DNA from: Klenkia taihuensis
GTDB taxonomy: Bacteria > Actinomycetota > Actinomycetes > Mycobacteriales > Geodermatophilaceae
Direction of reading: 5' to 3'
Length of the DNA: 64,000 nucleotides
NCBI RefSeq assembly: GCF_900112525.1
Contig: NZ_FOMD01000002.1
Location: 682,001-746,000, forward strand
Shown: one piece after another, positions 25,955 to 34,300 of the stretch
How positions within the stretch are numbered: the first letter of the stretch is position 1
How the letters are laid out: the number at the start of each line of letters is the position of its first letter
Program-made: the position numbers and the translations under genes
The notes under the pieces: generated by a model
Database searches by the model: none
What the model was told of the DNA's origin: nothing
What the model saw: only the letters and a program-made list of their open reading frames with translations

Positions 25955-26695
25955 TCAGTCCCGGTCGGTCGCCCGCAGGTGGGTGTCGAAGAAGGCGAGG
26001 ATGCGCCGCTTGGCGTCGGCCGCGGCGCCGTGGTCGTAGCCGACGCCGGCGACCTTCATCAGGGGCACGAGCGGGGACGCGGCGGCCAGCCGGTTGAGGA
26101 AGCCGTGCCGGGCCTGCGGGTACTCGTGGACGTCGGCGGTGACCCCGGCCGCGTCGGCGGCGGCCTGCACCTTCGCCGCGGCGCCGGGCAGGCTGGTGTC
26201 CTTCCCGCCGAAGCTGGCCACCACGGGGCAGGCGCCGGACAGCACGTCGGCGACGTCGTCGGGGACCTGGCCGTAGTTGACGCCGGCGGCCGACCACCCC
26301 GGCCGGCCGGCGAGCAGCAGGGCGAACCCGCCACCCATGCAGTAGCCGATGACGCCGACGCGCCCGGTGCACCGCGGGTCGGCGGCCAGCGCCGTGCGGG
26401 CGGCCTCGAGCTGGTCGAACGCCGGGCCGTGCCGCTGGGAGAGCTGCGCGAACGTGCCCTTGAGGCACCGGACCGCCGAGCGGCCGCGGTACAGGTCGGG
26501 CATGAGCACGACGTAGCCGGCGGCGGCGAGCCAGTCGGCCTGCTCGTGCATGTCGTCCCCGGGGCCGAACGCGTCGTGCACCAGGACCACGCCCGGCCAC
26601 GGCCCGGGCCGGTCGGAGGTCGGCACGGGGACGGCGAGGTAGCCGTCGAGGGATGTGGTCACCAGCGGCCCGTGCCCCGGCAGCCGCCGTCCCAT
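25955..26695 (-). CDS. Dienelactone hydrolase family protein
   Basis: 246-aa alpha/beta hydrolase. The catalytic triad is readable: Cys in GYCMGGG, Asp in GGKDTSLPG and His in ARHGF. The N-terminal TTSLDGYLAVPV is usual for the family, which hydrolyses carboxymethylenebutenolide in ortho-cleavage pathways, though many members are generic esterases. ATG 26695 lies 4 nt after the MarR stop; GTG 26662 is a shorter alternative. No other ortho-pathway gene is adjacent, so the substrate is open. Confidence 0.87.
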   Translation of the reverse strand: MGRRLPGHGPLVTTSLDGYLAVPVPTSDRPGPWPGVVLVHDAFGPGDDMHEQADWLAAAGYVVLMPDLYRGRSAVRCLKGTFAQLSQRHGPAFDQLEAARTALAADPRCTGRVGVIGYCMGGGFALLLAGRPGWSAAGVNYGQVPDDVADVLSGACPVVASFGGKDTSLPGAAAKVQAAADAAGVTADVHEYPQARHGFLNRLAAASPLVPLMKVAGVGYDHGAAADAKRRILAFFDTHLRATDRD

Positions 26696-26699
26696 GCGG

Positions 26700-27152
26700 T
26701 CAGTGAGCCCCGAGCTTGCCGGCGATCGCGGTCAGCGCGGCCAGGTCGGCGGGGTCGAGGTGGTCCAGCACGCGGGCCCGGACCGAGCGCAGGTGCGGCG
26801 GGGCGGCGACGACGACGAGGTCCCAGCCGGGGTCGGTGAGCTCGACGACGGTGCGGCGGCCGTCGTCCGGGTCGGGGTAGCGGCGCAGCAGGCCGCGGCC
26901 CTCCAGCCGCTTGACCACGTTGGACAGCCGGGACGGCGACCCGCTGGCCAGGTAGGCGAGCTCGCCCATGCGCAGTCTCCGGTCGGGGGCCTCGGAGACG
27001 TGGCTGAGGGTGAGGTACTCGAACAGCGTCACCCCGGCGGCGCGCTGCAGGTCGGACTCCAGCCGGCCGGGCAGCAGCAGGACCAGGGAGACCAGGCCGG
27101 TCCAGGCCGCGTCCTCCTCGGCCGTCAGCCACCGGACGTCGTCCTCCGCCAC
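26700..27152 (-). CDS. MarR-family transcriptional regulator
   Basis: 150-aa regulator. AGVTLFEYLTLSHVSEAPDRRLRMGELAYLASGSPSRLSNVVKRLEGRGLLRR covers the DNA-binding helices, and DPDDGRRTVVELT is the wing. GTG 27152 is the start. It is divergent from an NAD(P)H quinone reductase-like gene across 71 nt that contain a perfect palindrome. Such MarR/reductase pairs usually respond to quinones or electrophiles. It likely also leads a two-gene operon with the dienelactone hydrolase-like gene. Confidence 0.88.
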   Translation of the reverse strand: MAEDDVRWLTAEEDAAWTGLVSLVLLLPGRLESDLQRAAGVTLFEYLTLSHVSEAPDRRLRMGELAYLASGSPSRLSNVVKRLEGRGLLRRYPDPDDGRRTVVELTDPGWDLVVVAAPPHLRSVRARVLDHLDPADLAALTAIAGKLGAH

Positions 27153-27186
27153 GCCGGCGACCCTAACGCGGCCATCTTTGTTTCAC

Positions 27187-27200
27187 GCTTGAAGTCAAGC
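27187..27200. promoter_or_regulatory. Probable MarR operator
   Basis: Perfect inverted repeat GCTTGA-AG-TCAAGC between the divergent MarR and quinone-reductase genes, 24 nt before the reductase ATG. Half-sites equal those at 2822-2834 with the spacer changed and the order of arms swapped. Confidence 0.7.
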
Positions 27201-27223
27201 ATGAGCTGGTGCACGCTGGGGTC

Positions 27224-27835
27224 ATGGCCGTCCCGCGCACGCTCGTCGTCACCGCCCACCCCGACCCCGACTCCCTCACCCACCGGGCCGCCGCCGAGCT
27301 CGTCGCCCGGCTCGGCCCGGGGACGGCGACGGCGCACCTCGCCCAGGAGGGGTTCGACCCGGCGTTCGGGCTCGCCGACCACCTCACCTACCGGGGGCTG
27401 GAGCCGGCGCCGGCCGAGGTGCGCGCCGAGCAGCGGCGGATCGACGCCGCCGACCACGTCGTGCTGGTGTTCCCGGTGCACTGGTGGTCCTTCCCGGCAC
27501 TGCTGAAGGGCTGGGTCGACCGCGTCCTCATCACCGGGTGGGCCTTCGACGCCGCCGCCGACGGGCGGGTCGTGGGGTGCCTGCAGGACCGCACGCTCCA
27601 CCTGCTGCCGATCGCCGGGGCCACCGCCGGCGCCTGGGCCGGGCGCGGCTACGACCGGGCCTTCGCCACCCAGGTCGAGGTCGGCATCGCCGGCTTCTGC
27701 GGCATGCCGATGGGCGTGACGGCCTTCGTGCACGACTCCGACGGCGGCGACCCGGACCTGCTCGCCGCCGCCGTCCAGGACGCCGCAGCGGCGATCGCGT
27801 CGGCGATCCACGGGAGCGGGGCGCGAGGGACCTGA
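27224..27835 (+). CDS. NAD(P)H dehydrogenase (quinone), flavodoxin-fold (MdaB/KefF-like)
   Basis: 203 aa. TLVVTAHPDPDSLTHRA at the N-terminus, VFPVHWWSFPALLKGWVDRVL and the GATAGAWAGRGYDRAF segment are typical of two-electron quinone reductases with bound FAD or FMN. ATG 27224 is preferred over GTG 27209, which lies too close to the operator. Likely role: detoxify quinones or electrophiles under control of the divergent MarR. Confidence 0.85.
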   Translation: MAVPRTLVVTAHPDPDSLTHRAAAELVARLGPGTATAHLAQEGFDPAFGLADHLTYRGLEPAPAEVRAEQRRIDAADHVVLVFPVHWWSFPALLKGWVDRVLITGWAFDAAADGRVVGCLQDRTLHLLPIAGATAGAWAGRGYDRAFATQVEVGIAGFCGMPMGVTAFVHDSDGGDPDLLAAAVQDAAAAIASAIHGSGARGT

Positions 27836-27876
27836 CGTGCGGTCCGGCCGCCCCCGGGCCCTGCCGGAAGCGGTCG

Positions 27877-29472
27877 TCAGCCGGCCCGGGCCGGTCCGCC
27901 GGTGAGCACGACGGCGTCGAGCCGCGCGCTGACCAGGGCGGCCGCGGCGTCGTCCGCCAGGTCCGCCGGCACGGACGCGAGGGTCGGCAGACCCGTCGCG
28001 GAGCGCACCCGCTCGGCGACGTCGAGCCGGTCGAGCACGGCCGGGCGGTCGTCGGAGCCCTGGAGCAGGAGACCGGCGACCGACGCGGCTGCGGCGGTCC
28101 GGGCGCTCCGCACGACCTCGTCGCCGGCCGCGGACCACGCGTCGCCGGACGGGCAGACGAGGGTCGCGAGGTCGCCGGCCCCGGCGTCGCGCACGTCGAC
28201 GGCCTCCGGCAACTGGCCGGGGTCCGGGCGCCGGGTGGGGAGCTCGAGGCCTCCGGTCTCCACGGGCCGGTCCAGCACCCAGTCGACCACCTGGTCGGGC
28301 CCCGCCGGGACGTCGACGGGATCCGTCCCGGCGTAGTCCGCCAGCGCCTGGTGCACGACGTCGGGGCTGGTCGCGGCGAACCGGGCCAGGGGGACGTTCC
28401 CGGCCCGTGACATGTAGGCCACCATCAACCGGTCGACCGGGACGTCGAGCCGGTCCGGGAAGCTCTCCCACCACAGCTGGCTGCGGCGGGCCACCTCCTG
28501 CAGGCGCGCGACGGCGGGTCGACGGACCCGCTCGTAGGCCTCGAGCGCCTCGGGCAGCCCGGTGGCGCCCTGGAGGGAGGCGACCAGCTCGATGGCGTCC
28601 TCCATCGCCAGCTTGGTGCCCGAGCCGATGGAGTAGTGCGCGGTGTGCGCCGCGTCCCCGAGCAGCACGGTGCGCCCGACGTGCCACCGGTCGGCGTGGA
28701 CGGTGCGGAAGCGCATCCACCGCGTGCGGTTCCCGATGAGCCGGTGCCCCTGCAGGGCATCGGCGAAGACGCCCTCCAGGTGACGCAGGCTCGCCTCGTC
28801 GTCGGCGTCCCACGGCAGGTCGTCGGGCGGGGTGAGGCCGGCACGGTCGAGGGTGTCCGCGTCGGTCTCGACGAGGAACGTGCTGCGGTCGTCCCGGTAG
28901 GGGTAGGCGTGCGTGACGAAGGTGCCGGCCTCGGTCTCCACGGGCTCGAACAGCGCGTGCGGCAGGGCGAAGTCCGTGCCGGCCCAGAGGTAGAGGCCCG
29001 CCCCGGTGGTCACGCGGGCGCCGAACGCCTCGGCGTGCCGGTCGCGGGTGGGGCTGCTGACGCCGTCGGCGGCGACGACGAGGTCGGCGTCGAGGTCGTC
29101 GCCGGACACCCGCTCCCCGAAGCGCAGCTGCACCCCGGCCCGCCGGGCGTGGTCCTGCAGGACCAGCAGCAGCTCGGTGCGGGCCACCCCGATGAGCGCG
29201 TCGTTGCGCACGGAGCTGACCTGCCCGCGCACGCGCATCTGCATGTCGTGCCGGTACCCGGCCGCCACGATGTCCCGGAGGCTGTCCGGGTCGGCCGCCA
29301 GCAGGTTGCGCTGGGTGCCGGCGGCGAGGCCGACGCCGAAGCCGAACGTGGTGTCCGGGGTGCCCTGCTCGTGGACGACGACCTCGCAGCCGGGCTGGGC
29401 GATCTTGAGCAGCCGCGCCGCGTACAGCCCGCCGGGGCCGCCGCCGACGACCGAGACCCTGCGCAGCTGCAT
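27877..29472 (-). CDS. Flavin monooxygenase of the salicylyl-CoA/anthraniloyl-CoA hydroxylase type
   Basis: 531 aa. FAD-binding VVGGGPGGLYAARLLK, the TFGFGVGLA segment characteristic of aryl-CoA hydroxylases such as salicylyl-CoA 5-hydroxylase, a GVSSPTRD strand and VLLGDAAHTAHYSIGSGTKLAMEDAIEL. The hydroxylase part ends near residue 370. The remaining 160 residues end in a piece (RVRSATGLPTLASV...ALVSARLDAVVLTG) that resembles the last strands of the old-yellow-enzyme barrel found in bifunctional homologues, here shortened and degenerate. ATG 29472 follows GAGGAGGG. Expected to hydroxylate an aromatic ring, maybe as CoA ester. Confidence 0.82.
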   Translation of the reverse strand: MQLRRVSVVGGGPGGLYAARLLKIAQPGCEVVVHEQGTPDTTFGFGVGLAAGTQRNLLAADPDSLRDIVAAGYRHDMQMRVRGQVSSVRNDALIGVARTELLLVLQDHARRAGVQLRFGERVSGDDLDADLVVAADGVSSPTRDRHAEAFGARVTTGAGLYLWAGTDFALPHALFEPVETEAGTFVTHAYPYRDDRSTFLVETDADTLDRAGLTPPDDLPWDADDEASLRHLEGVFADALQGHRLIGNRTRWMRFRTVHADRWHVGRTVLLGDAAHTAHYSIGSGTKLAMEDAIELVASLQGATGLPEALEAYERVRRPAVARLQEVARRSQLWWESFPDRLDVPVDRLMVAYMSRAGNVPLARFAATSPDVVHQALADYAGTDPVDVPAGPDQVVDWVLDRPVETGGLELPTRRPDPGQLPEAVDVRDAGAGDLATLVCPSGDAWSAAGDEVVRSARTAAAASVAGLLLQGSDDRPAVLDRLDVAERVRSATGLPTLASVPADLADDAAAALVSARLDAVVLTGGPARAG

Positions 29473-29509
29473 GGACCGCTCCCTCCTCGCGACACCGTTC
29501 GACACCTGA

Positions 29510-29589
29510 GTCGAATCTTCGACGCAAGTGACGGACGTGTCAACGGGTCGGCCGCCCCTTGACAGATCAGCGCGAGCGTCGAATATTCG
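29510..29589. promoter_or_regulatory. Divergent promoters, each with a TTCGAC-type operator on the -10
   Basis: Minus strand: TTGACA -35 (29543-29538), 17 nt, GAAGAT -10 (29520-29515), covered by the perfect palindrome GTCGAATCTTCGAC (29510-29523). Plus strand: TTGACA -35 (29559-29564), 17 nt, AATATT -10 (29582-29587), covered by palindrome CGAATATTCG (29580-29589). Both promoters, for the monooxygenase and for the isomerase operon, thus carry the same kind of operator at the same place. Confidence 0.78.
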
Positions 29590-29620
29590 TCGTCGTCGTC
29601 AACCGAGGAGGACCCAGGTC

Positions 29621-30376
29621 GTGGCTGCCCACCGCATCGGGCTCATCGTGCCCAGCTCGAACGTGACCGTGGAGACGGAGATGCCCGCCCTCCTCCGGCG
29701 CCACCCGACGGAGGAGTTCTCCTTCCACTCCAGCCGGATGCGCATGACGGCGGTGTCCCCGGCGCAGCTGCGCGCGATGAACGCCCAGCGCGAGCGGTGC
29801 GTGCTCGAGCTCGGCGACGCCTCACCCGACGTCATCCTCTACGCCTGCCTGGTGGCGCTGATGGCCGGCGGCCCCGGGGAGCACCAGCGCGTGGAGGGCG
29901 CCGTCGCCGAGCAGCTGGCGACCGGGGGCTCGGAGAGCCTCGTCCGGTCGAGCGCCGGCGCCCTGGTCGAGGGGTTGCGGGCCCTGGGCGCGCGGCGGGT
30001 GGCCCTGGTGACCCCCTACATGCGGCCGCTGGCCGAGCAGGTCGTCGTGTACCTGGAGGCCGAGGGCTTCGAGGTCGCCGACTTCCGGGCACTGGAGGTG
30101 GCGGACAACGCCGAGGTGGGCTGCATCCCCGGCGAGCGGGTCATGGAGGCGGCCCGGTCGATGTCGCTGGACGGCGTCGACGCCCTGGTGCTGTCCTGCT
30201 GCGTGCAGATGCCCTCCCTGTCCCTCATCGACGCGGCGGAGGCGGAGTTCGGCCTGCCCGTGCTGTCCGCGGCGACCGCCGGCGCCTACAGCCTCCTGCG
30301 CGCCGTGGGCCTGCCGGTGGACCTCCCCGGCGCCGGCAGCCTGCTGCGCGCCGACGCCGCCGTCCCCGCGGCCTGA
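29621..30376 (+). CDS. Maleate cis-trans isomerase (Asp/Glu racemase superfamily)
   Basis: 251 aa. With GTG 29621 as start, the residues fall at Asn14, Cys76 (LYACLVA), Tyr133 (TPYM), Asn163 and Cys194 (LSCCVQM), the numbering I recall for the active site of Nocardia maleate isomerase. Reaction: maleate to fumarate through a succinyl-Cys intermediate. GAGGAG precedes the GTG. Arylmalonate decarboxylase and racemase relatives share one or both Cys, but the full set favours maleate isomerase. It implies a ring-cleavage route that yields maleate. Confidence 0.85.
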   Translation: MAAHRIGLIVPSSNVTVETEMPALLRRHPTEEFSFHSSRMRMTAVSPAQLRAMNAQRERCVLELGDASPDVILYACLVALMAGGPGEHQRVEGAVAEQLATGGSESLVRSSAGALVEGLRALGARRVALVTPYMRPLAEQVVVYLEAEGFEVADFRALEVADNAEVGCIPGERVMEAARSMSLDGVDALVLSCCVQMPSLSLIDAAEAEFGLPVLSAATAGAYSLLRAVGLPVDLPGAGSLLRADAAVPAA

Positions 30377-30401
30377 CCACCCCCACCCCCTGGAGGAACC
30401 C

Positions 30402-31058
30402 GTGACCGAGCTGCAGCACCGGGTCCGCGGCGTGGACCACGTCGCCTACCCCACCTTCGACCCCAAGGGGACCGTCCGCTTCTACCGCGACGTCCTCGGC
30501 TTCCCCGTCGTGCACTCCATCTGCGCGGCCGGCTGGGGCCCGGAGAAGCACCCGGACTTCATCCACTTCTTCTTCGACATCGGCAACGACGACCGGCTGG
30601 CCTTCTTCTACTACTTCGGGCTCGAGCCGTTCGAGGGCGGACCGCAGGGCGACAGCTACTCGCGCTTCGCCGCGGACGTGCCGGTCTACTTCATCCGCTC
30701 CCGGCACCTGGCGATCCACGTGGACAGCGAGGAGGACCTGCTGGAGTACCGCCGCCGGCTGGACCTCAGCGAGTGGCCCGTGGAGATGCAGATCCAGCAC
30801 GAGACCATCGAGTCGATCTACACCCACGACCCCAACGGCTACATGATCGAGATCACCCGGGCACTGCGGCCGGTCACCCCGCAGGAGGACCTGGACGCCG
30901 AGCTGACCATCGACGCGCTGCTGGACGTCGTGGACGGCCCCGACCCCAGCCTGGGGGCGCTGCTGGCCCGCAAGGCCGAGCTGATCGTGGAGCGGGCGGC
31001 GGCCTGGGAGGCCGACCAGCAGGCGACCCCCGCCCCGGCCGGGAGCGGCGGGGCGTGA
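30402..31058 (+). CDS. VOC-superfamily protein, possible ring-cleavage dioxygenase or lyase
   Basis: 218 aa. Opening VRGVDHVAYPTFDPKGTVRFYRDVLGFPVV is a vicinal-oxygen-chelate module; the metal set could be His in DHVAY, His in LAIHVD and Glu in YMIEITRAL. The single module with a long insert (HPDFIHFFFDIGNDDRLAFFYYFG) is not a standard extradiol dioxygenase. A helical tail of about 45 residues follows. Second gene of the isomerase operon, overlapped by the next gene (GTGA). Function unassigned; ring cleavage is the context-based guess. Confidence 0.75.
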   Translation: MTELQHRVRGVDHVAYPTFDPKGTVRFYRDVLGFPVVHSICAAGWGPEKHPDFIHFFFDIGNDDRLAFFYYFGLEPFEGGPQGDSYSRFAADVPVYFIRSRHLAIHVDSEEDLLEYRRRLDLSEWPVEMQIQHETIESIYTHDPNGYMIEITRALRPVTPQEDLDAELTIDALLDVVDGPDPSLGALLARKAELIVERAAAWEADQQATPAPAGSGGA

Positions 31059-31300
31059 CCGCGCTGTACGTCCTCGACGTCCCCGAGAACGCCGGCGTCG
31101 CCGAGGTGGCCGGTCGCGACCCCGCCGTCACCGTGGTCCGCATCGGGCCCTACTTCGAGATCACGGCGGAGGGCCCGATCGTCATCGACCGCCGGGCGAC
31201 CGGCTGCCGGCACGCCGTCTGGTACTCCAGCGTCGCGGGTCTGGGCCGGTCCCGGATCACCCAGCACGACAAGGACGCCCTGCGGGTGGAACCCGCATGA
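31055..31300 (+). CDS. Small conserved-looking protein of unknown function
   Basis: 81 aa, starting with GTG 31055 overlapping the VOC stop and ending in ATGA overlap with the hydrolase gene, so it is firmly embedded in the operon. No family recognised. It is predicted to be a mixed alpha/beta globular chain (VTALYVLDVPE, VTVVRIGPYFEI, IVIDRRATGCRHAVWYSSVAG) with one Cys and one adjacent His. Possibly a small subunit or accessory protein of one of the neighbouring enzymes. Coding support is the two overlaps and the lack of an alternative frame. Confidence 0.75.
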   Translation: MTALYVLDVPENAGVAEVAGRDPAVTVVRIGPYFEITAEGPIVIDRRATGCRHAVWYSSVAGLGRSRITQHDKDALRVEPA

Positions 31301-32541
31301 CCGCCCCCGCCCGCCTGGGGGCGGGCCGGTGGATCGAGGCGGCGGCCGAACCGGCCCGCACCACCACGACGGCGCACGAGCTGACCACCGCCGACGGCGC
31401 CCGCGTCACCGGGCTGCTGCGCACCGTCCCCGGCGCCCGGACCGTCGTCTGCATCATGCACCCGCGCCAGGACGTCTCCCACCACGTCCTGGTCCCCGAG
31501 CTGCTCGCGCGCGGCTACGCGGTGTGGACCCAGGGGTCCCGGTCGGTCAACAACGACCTGTCCCTCGTGCACGAGCAGACCCTGCTCGACGTCGCCGCCG
31601 GCCAGGTGCACCTGCGCGAGCAGGGCTTCCAGCACGTGGTCACCCTCGGCCACTCCGGCGGCGGCACCCTGTTCGCCTACTACCACGAGCAGGCCGGGCT
31701 GGACGACGACCAGCGGGTGTCCTCGACCCCCGCCGGGCGACCGGTCGACCTGACCGGGGCCATGCCCCTGCCGGACGCGGCCGTGTTCATGGCCCCGCAC
31801 CCCGGCCAGGGCGTGCTGCTGTCCCGCCTCGTCGACCCCTCGGTCACCGACGAGTCCGACCCGCTCTCGGTGGACCCCGACCTGGACCCGTGGTCGCCGG
31901 CGAACGGGTTCGCCGCACCCGGCACGAGCGCCTCCTACGACCCCGCCTTCGTCGAGCGCTACCGGGCAGCCCAGCTGGCCCGGGTGGCCAGGATCGACGA
32001 GCACGCCGCGGCCCTCGTGCAGGAGGCGACCACCGCCCGCGCCCGGGCCGCCGACGGCGGCGACCCCCGCGACCGCCGCGCGTCCCTGGCCCCCCGGGTG
32101 CTGACCGTGTTCCGCACCGACGCCGACCTCCGCTCGGTGGACCTGTCGCTGGACCCCAACGAACGGCCCTACGGGTCGCTGTTCGGCCGCCGCCCCGACC
32201 TCACCGACTACGGCCTGGTGGGCTTCGGCCGCTTCAGCACCGCCGACGCCTGGATGTCGACCTGGTCGGTGACGACCTCGCGCGCGGACTTCCTGCGCTG
32301 CGCCCCGTCGGTCACGGTCCCCACGCTGCTGGTCGAGCTGTCCGGCGACCAGGCCTGCTTCCCCTCCGACGTCGCAGCCATGACCGCGCGGCTGGGGGCG
32401 GCCGACCTCACCACCCGGCGGGTGCGCGGGACGCACTTCGGGGGCCCCATCGGCACGGGCGAACCCACCGGCGCCAGCCTCGCCGCGGCCGAGATCGGCG
32501 GCTGGCTGGCCGACCGCTTCCCTGCCGGCCAGCCGGGCTGA
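31297..32541 (+). CDS. Alpha/beta hydrolase
   Basis: 414 aa. Nucleophile elbow LGHSGGGT (about residues 117-124), probable Asp in LVELSGDQACF and His in RGTHFGG near the C-terminus. It is larger than a typical 280-aa esterase, with a charged insert between the nucleophile and the acid. Coupled by ATGA overlap to the small protein upstream. In a pathway that makes maleate it could split a C-C or thioester bond of the ring-cleavage product; this is inference. Confidence 0.82.
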   Translation: MTAPARLGAGRWIEAAAEPARTTTTAHELTTADGARVTGLLRTVPGARTVVCIMHPRQDVSHHVLVPELLARGYAVWTQGSRSVNNDLSLVHEQTLLDVAAGQVHLREQGFQHVVTLGHSGGGTLFAYYHEQAGLDDDQRVSSTPAGRPVDLTGAMPLPDAAVFMAPHPGQGVLLSRLVDPSVTDESDPLSVDPDLDPWSPANGFAAPGTSASYDPAFVERYRAAQLARVARIDEHAAALVQEATTARARAADGGDPRDRRASLAPRVLTVFRTDADLRSVDLSLDPNERPYGSLFGRRPDLTDYGLVGFGRFSTADAWMSTWSVTTSRADFLRCAPSVTVPTLLVELSGDQACFPSDVAAMTARLGAADLTTRRVRGTHFGGPIGTGEPTGASLAAAEIGGWLADRFPAGQPG

Positions 32542-32584
32542 CCCGGCCCCCACCACCCCACCCACCCCCAGCGGAGGACCTGCC

Positions 32585-34297
32585 GTGCTCGACGCCCCGC
32601 CCCTCGCCGACGCACCCGCCGACGGCGGACCGGCCCGCCACCGGCCCGGGGTCGTCCCGTTCCCGGAGGAGGACGTCGCCCGGTACCGCGCGGCCGGGCT
32701 GTGGGGCACCGCCACCCTGGCGCAGGAGTTCCGGGCCGTGGCCGACGCGCACCCCGACCGGCCGGCGCTGGTCACCGCGACGGGCACGCTGACCTTCGCC
32801 GACCTCGACGAGCAGACCGACCGCATCGCCCACGGGCTCGGCCGGCTGGGGCTGCGCCCGGGCGACCCGGTGGTGTTCCAGGTGACCAACCGGGTCGAGA
32901 CCGTCCTGGCCTGGTACGCCGTCCTCAAGGCCGGGGCCGTCCCGGTGTGCTCGCTGGCCTTCCACCGCGGCCACGAGATCTCCCAGATCACCCGCCAGGT
33001 GGGCGCCGTGGCCCACCTGGTCGAGGCGGGCACCGGGTCGTTCGACCTGGTCGCCTTCGGGCGCGAGCAGGCCGCCGGACACCCCACACTGCGCATCCTG
33101 CTCACGACCGGTGCGCCCGGGGGCGAGCCGGGCGGTCCCGGGGAACCGGTGGCGGTCGAGACGCTCGGCGCCGGCACCGACCCGGCCCTCGCCCGCGCCT
33201 GGGTGGAGGAGGTGCAGGCCGGCATCGACCCCGACGACGTCGCGGTCTTCCAGCTCTCCGGCGGCACCACCGGCGTCCCCAAGGTGATCCCCCGGTTGCA
33301 CGCCGAGTACTGGTACAACGCGCGGGCCTACGCCGCCGAGTGGCGGTGGGACACCTCCAGCCGGGTGGCGCACCTGATCCCGATCATCCACAACGCCGGC
33401 GTCGTGTGCGGCCTGCACGCCCCGCACAGCGTGGGGGCCTGCCTGGTCCTCACCACCGCCGACCTCGACCAGGCCCTGCCGCTGATGGCCGCCGCCGGGG
33501 CGACCGACGTCCTGTTCGGCCACGGCCACTTCGGCGCGGTCGACCACCCCGCCTTCCCGGCCGCGTCGGCCGCGCTGCGCACCGTCGTGCTCAGCGGCAC
33601 CAAGGTCCCGACCGCGCTGTTCGAGACCTTCGAGCGCGCCGGGCTGTGGACCGGGCAGCTGTTCGGCATGGGCGAGGGCATGTTCCTCACGACCTCGCCC
33701 GGGACGTCGCGCCGGGTCCGCAACCACACCGTCGGGACGCCGCTGTCCCCCCTGGACGAGGTCCGCATCCTGCAGCCCACCAGCGAGGAGCCCGTCCCGG
33801 CCGGCGCGGTGGGCGAGCTGGCCACCCGGGGGCCGTACACGATCCGCGGCTACTTCCGGGCAGCCGAGCACAACGCCCGCGCCTTCACCGGCGACGGCTT
33901 CTACCGGACCGGCGACCTGGCCTCGGTCACCGAGCTGGACGGGGTGCCGGCGGTGAGCATCGAGGGCCGCATCAAGGACGTGATCAACCGCGGCGGGGAG
34001 AAGGTCAACGCCGAGGAGGTCGAGCTCCTGCTGCTGCAGCACCCCGCCGTCGCGGCGGCCGCCGTCGTCGCCATGCCCGACCCGCGGCTGGGTGAGCGCG
34101 CGTGCGCCTACCTGGTGGCGACCGGCGCGCCGATCGGCCTGGAGGACGTGCGCCGGCACCTGGACGGGCTGGGGGTCGCCAAGTTCAAGTGGCCCGAGCG
34201 CCTGGAGTGGGTGCCCGAGCTGCCCAAGACCCTGGTCGGGAAGCTGGACAAGAAGCGGCTGCGGGAGGACATCACCGCCCGGCTGCGGGCCGAGTAG
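32585..34297 (+). CDS. Aryl-acid AMP ligase / CoA ligase (EntE/DhbE-like)
   Basis: 570 aa. N-terminal PFPEEDVARYRAAGLWGTATL mirrors 2,3-dihydroxybenzoate/salicylate-AMP ligases. P-loop QLSGGTTGVPKVIPR, LFGMGEGMFLTT, GRIKDVINRGGEKVNAEEVE and PKTLVGKLDKK follow. Such enzymes activate salicylate-like acids, and in the Streptomyces salicylate (sdg) pathway an EntE-like enzyme works with an aryl-CoA hydroxylase, as this gene might with the monooxygenase at 27877. GTG 32585 has GGAGG upstream. Last gene of the operon, ending 3 nt from a convergent TetR gene. Confidence 0.87.
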   Translation: MLDAPPLADAPADGGPARHRPGVVPFPEEDVARYRAAGLWGTATLAQEFRAVADAHPDRPALVTATGTLTFADLDEQTDRIAHGLGRLGLRPGDPVVFQVTNRVETVLAWYAVLKAGAVPVCSLAFHRGHEISQITRQVGAVAHLVEAGTGSFDLVAFGREQAAGHPTLRILLTTGAPGGEPGGPGEPVAVETLGAGTDPALARAWVEEVQAGIDPDDVAVFQLSGGTTGVPKVIPRLHAEYWYNARAYAAEWRWDTSSRVAHLIPIIHNAGVVCGLHAPHSVGACLVLTTADLDQALPLMAAAGATDVLFGHGHFGAVDHPAFPAASAALRTVVLSGTKVPTALFETFERAGLWTGQLFGMGEGMFLTTSPGTSRRVRNHTVGTPLSPLDEVRILQPTSEEPVPAGAVGELATRGPYTIRGYFRAAEHNARAFTGDGFYRTGDLASVTELDGVPAVSIEGRIKDVINRGGEKVNAEEVELLLLQHPAVAAAAVVAMPDPRLGERACAYLVATGAPIGLEDVRRHLDGLGVAKFKWPERLEWVPELPKTLVGKLDKKRLREDITARLRAE

Positions 34298-34300
34298 CGC

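Noticed and set aside
30402-31058. Calling the VOC protein a classic extradiol dioxygenase
   Set aside because: Single module with unusual insert; ligand residues can be guessed but the family motif of type I extradiol enzymes is not evident.
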